A stretch of DNA of 64,000 nucleotides. It comes from Tabrizicola sp. GTDB taxonomy: Bacteria; Pseudomonadota; Alphaproteobacteria; Rhodobacterales; Rhodobacteraceae. Location: NCBI RefSeq assembly GCF_030694085.1, contig NZ_JAUXZE010000102.1, positions 1-64,000 on the forward strand, written 5' to 3'. This document shows, piece after piece, positions 58,960 to 64,000 of the stretch. The translations under genes and the position numbers were made by a program. Within the stretch, counting starts at the first letter, position 1. The number at the start of each line of letters is the position of its first letter. The notes under the pieces are model-generated. The model saw only the letters and a program-made list of their open reading frames with translations, did no database searches and was not told the DNA's origin.

Positions 58960-59074
58960 CGGACTTGCCTCCGCCCTCCGGGAGTCTGGCCGCAGTGGGC
59001 CGTTGACGCAAATGGATTTTACGATAGACTTTCAAGCATAAAATACCATCAAAACTGGAACAGGGAAGACCGAC
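58960..59074. promoter_or_regulatory. Promoter and candidate MarR operator for the LLM operon
   Basis: TTGACG (59003-59008), a 16-base spacer and TAGACT (59025-59030) look like a sigma-70 promoter for the plus-strand LLM gene. ATTTTA (59016-59021) and TAAAAT (59039-59044) form an inverted repeat that spans the -10, as an operator for the divergent MarR-like protein would. This AT-rich patch is unlike its surroundings. Confidence 0.45.
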
Positions 59075-60166
59075 ATGCCGCACCACCCGATGCTCTCGGG
59101 CGATCGCTTTCGCCTTGGCACTTTCTCGACCAACTGTTCTTCGGGGATGACGCCCACCAAGGCGCCCGAACGCTGGGTCAACAGCTGGGACAACAACCTG
59201 AAACTCGCCAAGATGCTGGACGAGGCCGGGATCGACTTCATGCTGCCGATTGCCCGCTGGATCGGCTACGGCGGCGAGACCGACTTTCATGGTGGCGTGC
59301 TGGAGACGATGACCTGGGCGGCGGGCCTTTTGGCGGCGACGAAGAACATCGCGGTTTTCGCCACGATCCACACTGCGGCCAACCCCCCCGTTGTCGTCGC
59401 GAAACAGATGGCGACCATTGACCACATCAGCCACGGCCGCGCGGGGCTGAACATCGTCGCGGGCTGGAACAAGCCGGAATACGAGGCGCTGGGCCTGACG
59501 CTGCCCGATGACCACGAGACGCGCTATGCCTATGCGCAGGAATGGTACGACCTGATCCAGAAGCTCTGGACCTCGGACGAACACTTCGACTGGGAGGGGA
59601 AGTATTTCAAGGCAAAGCGGGTGAAGGGCGATCCGAAGCCGTTGCGCGGCACGGTCCCGATCATCAATGCGGCTGGTTCGCCCCAGGGCCGGGAGTTCGC
59701 CACGGACAACGCCAATTTCCTGTTCACCCCGGCCATCGACCTGGAGCGGTCGAAGGTGGAAATCGCGGAGTTGAAGGCGCAGGCCAAGGCCAAGGGACGG
59801 GATGTCAACGTGCTGACCTTCAGCCACGTCATCTGCCGCCCGACCGAGGCCGAGGCCAAGGCCTATGCCGATTACACGGCGGTCGAGAACGCCGATACCG
59901 ATGCGGTGGACAATCTGGTGCGGTTGCAGTTCGCCCATGCCCACAGTTTCCCGCATGACCTTCTGGCGCAGATCAAGCACCTTTTCGCGCTGGGCCACGG
60001 CGGCTTTCCCTTGATCGGCACGCCGGATCAGGTGGCCGAGGGCATCCTGAAGCTTCACGCGACGGGCTTTGCCGGGACAACGCTGTCCTTCGTCGACTAT
60101 GTCGAGGAGTTCCCCTATTTCCGCGATACGGTGCTGCCGAAACTGGCAGCGGCCGGGATCAGGTAA
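59075..60166 (+). CDS. LLM-class flavin-dependent monooxygenase
   Basis: A 363-residue bacterial-luciferase-fold enzyme. It begins with FRLGTFSTNCSSGMTPTKAP; TIHTAANPPVVVAKQMATID, RAGLNIVAGWNKPEYEALG and NAAGSPQGREFA are family regions, resembling pyrimidine-type RutA and related monooxygenases. It needs reduced FMN, supplied by the flavin reductase encoded ten bases downstream. RBS GGGAAG is before ATG. Substrate unknown; the MarR-like neighbour suggests an aromatic or heteroaromatic compound. Confidence 0.88.
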   Translation: MPHHPMLSGDRFRLGTFSTNCSSGMTPTKAPERWVNSWDNNLKLAKMLDEAGIDFMLPIARWIGYGGETDFHGGVLETMTWAAGLLAATKNIAVFATIHTAANPPVVVAKQMATIDHISHGRAGLNIVAGWNKPEYEALGLTLPDDHETRYAYAQEWYDLIQKLWTSDEHFDWEGKYFKAKRVKGDPKPLRGTVPIINAAGSPQGREFATDNANFLFTPAIDLERSKVEIAELKAQAKAKGRDVNVLTFSHVICRPTEAEAKAYADYTAVENADTDAVDNLVRLQFAHAHSFPHDLLAQIKHLFALGHGGFPLIGTPDQVAEGILKLHATGFAGTTLSFVDYVEEFPYFRDTVLPKLAAAGIR

Positions 60167-60176
60167 GGGAACGGAA

Positions 60177-60671
60177 ATGGCCGAAGAACCGACCGGGAAA
60201 GAGTTCCGCGATGCGATGCGGGCCTTTGTGGGCAATTGCAGCATCCTGACCGTGGGCGACGGAGACGAAGCCTCGGGCCTGGTGGTGACTTCGGCCATTT
60301 CGCTGTCGGCCGACCCGCCCCTGCTGCTGGCCTGCGTGAACCGCACCGCCTCGGCCCATCCGCTGCTGGTAAAGTACGGCCGGTTCGGCTGGTCCTCGCT
60401 TGGGGCCGGGCATCAGGCGGTGGCGGAGCGGTTCTCCGGCTTCGGCGGCGTGAAGGGCGCGGCGCGCTATGACGGGGCAGAGTGGGAGACGGCGGTCACC
60501 GGCGCGCGGCTTCTGGCTGGTGCTCCGGCGGCGTTCGACTGCACGGTCGAAGAGATGATCGACCGGGCGACCCATACGATCCTGATCGGTCGGGTGCGGG
60601 CGGTCCGGGTCACTCCCGGGGCCGGGGCGCTGGTCTACTGGAACGGCGGATACCGGGCGCTGGACGCGTGA
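60177..60671 (+). CDS. Flavin reductase (FMN reductase domain)
   Basis: A 164-residue flavin reductase of the split-barrel type. FRDAMRAFVGNCSILTVGDG, TSAISLSADPPLLLACVNRTASAHPLL and the late DRATHTILIGRVRAV are the family motif regions. It makes FMNH2 from NAD(P)H for the adjacent LLM monooxygenase in a two-component system. A strong terminator follows. Confidence 0.93.
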   Translation: MAEEPTGKEFRDAMRAFVGNCSILTVGDGDEASGLVVTSAISLSADPPLLLACVNRTASAHPLLVKYGRFGWSSLGAGHQAVAERFSGFGGVKGAARYDGAEWETAVTGARLLAGAPAAFDCTVEEMIDRATHTILIGRVRAVRVTPGAGALVYWNGGYRALDA

Positions 60672-60691
60672 CGGCGCAAAGATTGGGCACG

Positions 60692-60716
60692 AAGGGGGCG
60701 GGGACGCCCCCTTTTT
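60692..60716 (+). terminator. Intrinsic terminator after the flavin reductase
   Basis: AGGGGGCG (60693-60700) pairs perfectly with CGCCCCCT (60705-60712) around GGGA and is followed by TTTTTCGTT. It lies 20 bases after the flavin reductase stop and eight bases before the iorB stop; on the minus strand the U-run is missing. Confidence 0.92.
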
Positions 60717-60723
60717 CGTTGGC

Positions 60724-62286
60724 TCAGGTGAAGCTTTCGATCGTGCGGATCGCGCCGTCCAGGGCCTTGCCCTCTTCGTCCATCAGCGCGGCCTCGCGCA
60801 GGCGGCGGCACCAGTCGGCGGCGTCGTCGCGGGTGGCGATGCGGGCTGTCGCGGCAAGCACGCGGTCGAACTTGGCATAGCCGCGGACGTGGGTGTCGGA
60901 GTAGCCCTTGATCAGGCGGCGGCAGCGGACCAGTTCCACGGCCAGGTCGTAATTGCGCGCGGTCTCGGCCAGGGCAGTCTCTAGCCAACGCGCAAGATGC
61001 GCCTGTTCCTGCGCGTGACGCAGGGTGCGGCGACGCCAGCCCTTCATCCCGCCCAGGATGTGGAGGGTGACAAAGGCGGGCAGGCTGTCGGTGCGGAGCC
61101 TGCGGCCCTTGTCGAACCAGCGTGTCAGGCGGGCCATCCACTTCGGGTCGGACTCTACCTTCGCGCCAAGGCGGGCGGGGAACATGCCGACAATCTCTTC
61201 GGCGCGGGGGTGGAAGAATTCGGTCAGTTGGAGGACGTTGGCGTCCTTTAGCCGCATTTCGCTGCGGATACGCTCAAAACGGCGGGCGCGGGTCTTCAGG
61301 TCGGCGACGCGGATGATGTCGTCGTAAGCCAGCGCGTTGGCGATGTACTTGGCGGCCTCACGCGCGAGGACCCAGCCGTGGGCGGCATCGTCGCGGGAGA
61401 GGACAGTCCCAAGGTGGTCAAGGTATTCCGCCCCGTAGCGCAGGTCCTGGAAGTCCACCACCTTACGCAGGCCGGGGAGGGCAAGTTCGGCCACCGGGGC
61501 GGGCAGGGCGGCCACGCGGGCAACAAGCTTGTCCCATTCGGCCATCAGTCGCGCTGGCCCCTGGACCTTCGGTTCGGACTTGGCGTCAGCGACTGGTGCG
61601 GCCTCGGGCGTCGGGTTCTCTGCGACCTGATAGGCCGCCGCGAAGGCGCGGAGCGAGGCTTCCGCGCCCTTGCCGCCTGCCCGGATCGCGGCCTCGAACG
61701 CCTCACGCGGGAAGGGCAGGACACCGGCCCCGGCCAGCGCGCCGAAAAGCGAGGCAGAGATGACCGAGCCGTTGCGGATCGCCAGCGCGTCGAAGTCGGC
61801 GGCGATGACGCGGCGGGCGGCGATCTCGGCGGCGGCCATCACTTCGTCGGAGGACGCAATGCCGTCACCGGGGACCATCTTTTCCGACACCGCCAGCGCG
61901 CGGTGGGTCGAGGTAATCAGGACCGTGCGGTCCGGCGTGACGAAGCCCCGGATGATGGAGCGACCGGCCTCCATCATCTCGGCGGTGATCATGATGTCGA
62001 CGTCGCCGGGGGCGGGCATGAGCGAGAAGACCGGCACGGGGTCGCCGGGTGTCTGGGGCGCCATCTCGACGTAGTAGACGGTTGCGCCGGTGCGCTGCGA
62101 GACGCCTGCGACCGAGGTGGCCTGCGCGGCATAGCCTTGCGCGCGCGCCACGTCCTCGATCCAACCGGTGAGGACTCCGCCGCCCTGGCCGCCGACGGCG
62201 AGGATCGCCAGCTTGATGATGCCAGATAGGCGCGGGTCGGCCTGTTTGGACCCCAGGTCCGAGCCGATGGTTTCATGCAGCGTCAT
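60724..62286 (-). CDS. iorB: Indolepyruvate oxidoreductase beta/gamma subunit with DUF6537-like tail
   Basis: A 520-residue protein. Residues 1-200 are the pyruvate/ketoisovalerate oxidoreductase catalytic (gamma) domain: LAILAVGGQGGGVLTGWIED, SVAGVSQRTGATVYYVEM and MITAEMMEAGRSIIRGFVTP. The remaining 320 residues are helical (PLPGLR-type DFQDLRYGAEYLDHL, GWVLAREAAKYIANALAYDD) and resemble the DUF6537 C-terminal part of fused bacterial indolepyruvate:ferredoxin oxidoreductases. It pairs with IorA to convert aryl pyruvates to aryl-acetyl-CoA. Coupled to iorA by a four-base overlap. Confidence 0.88.
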   Translation of the reverse strand: MTLHETIGSDLGSKQADPRLSGIIKLAILAVGGQGGGVLTGWIEDVARAQGYAAQATSVAGVSQRTGATVYYVEMAPQTPGDPVPVFSLMPAPGDVDIMITAEMMEAGRSIIRGFVTPDRTVLITSTHRALAVSEKMVPGDGIASSDEVMAAAEIAARRVIAADFDALAIRNGSVISASLFGALAGAGVLPFPREAFEAAIRAGGKGAEASLRAFAAAYQVAENPTPEAAPVADAKSEPKVQGPARLMAEWDKLVARVAALPAPVAELALPGLRKVVDFQDLRYGAEYLDHLGTVLSRDDAAHGWVLAREAAKYIANALAYDDIIRVADLKTRARRFERIRSEMRLKDANVLQLTEFFHPRAEEIVGMFPARLGAKVESDPKWMARLTRWFDKGRRLRTDSLPAFVTLHILGGMKGWRRRTLRHAQEQAHLARWLETALAETARNYDLAVELVRCRRLIKGYSDTHVRGYAKFDRVLAATARIATRDDAADWCRRLREAALMDEEGKALDGAIRTIESFT

Positions 62287-64000
62287 GCCGTGCCCCCGAA
62301 GTCCAGCCGTCGCGCGGCGCGGCGGGATTGCAGCCAGCCGATGATGCGGGTGCGGAAAGCGGCCATCTTCGCCTCCCATTTAGACGGGTTGTGGACCACA
62401 TCGGCGCGGTAGAACGAGGGGCACAGGACGGCGGCATCCGCGACCTCGCCGCAGTTGCCGCAGCCGACGCAGGATTGGTCGATCGACGCCACGGGATCGT
62501 CGCGCAGGGGGTCGTCCAGTTTCTTCAGCGACAAGGACGGGCAGCCTGACAGCCGGATGCAGGCGTGATCGCCGGTGCAGATGTCTTCGTCGACGCCAAA
62601 GCGCGGGGCCTCGACGCGGCGGCCCTCCCTGATTGCCTGCTGCGCCAAGGGCTTCTCGCGGCGCTGCTTGTTCAGCATACATTCCGACGAGGCGACGATG
62701 ACCTTGGGGCCGGGGGTGTCGGTGGTCAGCGCCTCACGCAGAACATCGCGCATGTGGCCCACGTCATAGGTCCGGTCGACCTGGCGCACCCAGTCGATCC
62801 CGATGCCCTTCAGGGCCTTGGTGATCGGGTGCTTGGTCGCCTTGGTCGGATTGTCGGCGCGGCTGGACATCACGTCCTGCCCCCCGGTCGCGGCGGAATA
62901 GTAGTTGTCGACGATCACCGCCACGCCGTCGGATTTGTTGAAGGCCATGTTGGTGAAGCTGGAACTGAGGCCATTGTGCCAGAACCCGCCGTCGCCGATG
63001 ATCGAGACTGGACGACGTTCGCCGCCCCCGTCGAAGGCCGCGTTGGCGGCAGGGCCAAGGCCGTAGCCCATCGTGGCCCCACCAATCTCGAACGGCGGCA
63101 GCGCGCCGAAGAGGTGGCAGCCGATATCCGCAGAAATCTGCAGCTTGCCGGTTTCCTTCTGCACCAGCTTCATCGCCGCGAAGATCGGGCGTTCGGGGCA
63201 GCCGGTGCAAAAGCCGGGGGGCCGGATCGGGACGGTCCTGGTCAGGTCGGGGATCTGCGGCTTGTCTTCGTTCGGCGCGCGGACCATGGCCGGCAGCATC
63301 TGCGGCGCGGCCTCTTTCAGGAAGGCCGCGATCCCGTCCAGCATGACCTGCCCGGTGTATTCCCCGGCCATCGGCAGGATGCCCTTGCCGCGCAGCTTCA
63401 CGCCGGAACCGGCGCGGTAAAGGAATGTGGTCAGCTGCTGTTCGATGAACTCGGGCTGGCCTTCCTCGATCACCAGGACCTGATCCTTGCCCTCGCAGAA
63501 CTCCAGGAATTCCGACGACAGAAGCGGGTAGGTGACGTTCAGGACATAAAGCGGCACCTGAGAGTTGCCCCAGATGTCGGCCAGCCCCAGCCGTTGCAGC
63601 GCCCGGATGACGCCGTTGTACATGCCGCCTTGCAGGACCAGTCCGACGGGGGCGGTCGCAGGCCCGAAGACCTCGTTCAGCTTGCGGTCGCGGATGAACC
63701 TTTCGGCGGCGGGCCAGCGGTTCTTGATCTTGTCCTGTTCGTGCATGTAGGACATCGGGGGCAGCACGACGCGGGCGAAGTCGGACTGCGGGTTGGACAG
63801 GGCGTCCTTGACCGAAAGCTTCGGCCGCTGGTTGTCGCGGGTCTGGAAGCTGCCGGTGACATGGCAGGACCGGATGCGGACCATCAGCATGACCGGAGTG
63901 TTCGACGCTTCGGATAGTTCGAACCCATCCTGCACCGCCTTGGTGATGCAGGGCAGGTTGGGGCGGGGGTCCAGAAGCCAGAATTGCGACTTCATCGCGA
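62283..64000 (-). CDS. iorA: Indolepyruvate ferredoxin oxidoreductase alpha subunit, N-terminus missing
   Basis: The 3' 570 codons or so are present; the gene continues past the window edge. Recognisable parts are SNTPVMLMVRIRSCHVTGSF of the pyrimidine domain, CTGCPERPIFAAMKLV and GDGGFWHNGLSSSFTNMAFN with IVDNYYSAATGGQD for thiamine diphosphate binding, and a C-terminal ferredoxin domain with CVGCGNCGEVADAAVLCPSF and CTGDHACIRLSGCP cysteines for two [4Fe-4S] clusters. It decarboxylates indolepyruvate or phenylpyruvate with CoA and passes electrons to ferredoxin. Confidence 0.93.
   Translation of the reverse strand, partial: AMKSQFWLLDPRPNLPCITKAVQDGFELSEASNTPVMLMVRIRSCHVTGSFQTRDNQRPKLSVKDALSNPQSDFARVVLPPMSYMHEQDKIKNRWPAAERFIRDRKLNEVFGPATAPVGLVLQGGMYNGVIRALQRLGLADIWGNSQVPLYVLNVTYPLLSSEFLEFCEGKDQVLVIEEGQPEFIEQQLTTFLYRAGSGVKLRGKGILPMAGEYTGQVMLDGIAAFLKEAAPQMLPAMVRAPNEDKPQIPDLTRTVPIRPPGFCTGCPERPIFAAMKLVQKETGKLQISADIGCHLFGALPPFEIGGATMGYGLGPAANAAFDGGGERRPVSIIGDGGFWHNGLSSSFTNMAFNKSDGVAVIVDNYYSAATGGQDVMSSRADNPTKATKHPITKALKGIGIDWVRQVDRTYDVGHMRDVLREALTTDTPGPKVIVASSECMLNKQRREKPLAQQAIREGRRVEAPRFGVDEDICTGDHACIRLSGCPSLSLKKLDDPLRDDPVASIDQSCVGCGNCGEVADAAVLCPSFYRADVVHNPSKWEAKMAAFRTRIIGWLQSRRAARRLDFGGTA

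Noticed and set aside
58952..60346. A 464-codon minus-strand open frame over the LLM gene
   Set aside because: Antisense of a well-conserved monooxygenase and it crosses the MarR/LLM promoter region.

Overview
The window is 64 kb of GC-rich, gene-dense chromosome from an alphaproteobacterium, most likely a member of the Rhodobacteraceae. The signs are the F0 operon order I-a-c-b'-b with split b subunits, a 318-residue L-malyl-CoA/beta-methylmalyl-CoA lyase of the Rhodobacter Mcl1 type, the glnK-amtB pair, a GcvT-domain methylamine oxidoreductase, and family-typical palindromic intergenic repeats. No phage, integrase, insertion sequence, CRISPR array or rRNA is visible; one tRNA is present. 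The first gene (MFS transporter) and the last (iorA) are cut by the window edges.

Layout. 0-9 kb: MFS efflux fragment, a small DUF1127-like protein, a LysR regulator, a truncated WrbA flavodoxin joined to a TauE/SafE remnant, a GntR regulator, then a five-gene minus-strand operon (potA-, potD-, potB- and potC-like genes plus an SDR) divergent from a LuxR-type regulator. 9-18 kb: a 650-base stretch without a convincing gene, tRNA-Pro(CGG), two adjacent EamA transporters, leuB followed by a GT87 membrane glycosyltransferase, a LysR/NAD-epimerase divergent pair, an endonuclease/exonuclease/phosphatase-family protein and a membrane protein. 18-29.7 kb: a type I secretion ABC/HlyD pair, mlaA-mlaC, an orphan HWE kinase, PBP1A, glnK-amtB and two more EamA transporters. 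29.7-38.8 kb: an acetyl-CoA hydrolase-family CoA transferase, EamA, aromatic aminotransferase, sulfurtransferase, smpB, a two-helix ion channel, a soluble lytic transglycosylase and dapA. 39-46 kb: a proline-racemase-family enzyme, EamA, mcl1, a dipeptide epimerase/D-amino-acid transaminase/YaiI operon, and azlCD. 46-50 kb: the atpI-B-E-X-F operon, an ArsR regulator, and two tandem paralogous small membrane proteins. 50-64 kb: a dimethylglycine/sarcosine dehydrogenase-like enzyme, a membrane-anchored C13 (caspase-fold) peptidase, agmatinase, AraC, an SDR/flavin-monooxygenase operon, a MarR-like regulator, an LLM monooxygenase/flavin reductase operon, and split indolepyruvate:ferredoxin oxidoreductase genes.

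How the genes fit together: most is housekeeping (ATP synthesis, cell wall, nitrogen sensing, leucine and lysine synthesis, lipid asymmetry) interleaved with amino-acid, polyamine and aromatic catabolism. The least explained parts are (1) a 75-base element found twice, each copy starting right after a stop codon (29832-29907 and 44061-44135); (2) a family of intergenic elements bounded by CTCCTCG/CGAGGAG at about 38.8, 40.2, 45.8 and 53.8 kb; (3) the 55-64 kb oxidoreductase cluster of unknown substrate; (4) the membrane-anchored C13 peptidase; (5) the proline-racemase paralogue with Ser and Thr at both catalytic positions. Functions come from reading motifs and remembered family features; no database search was run.
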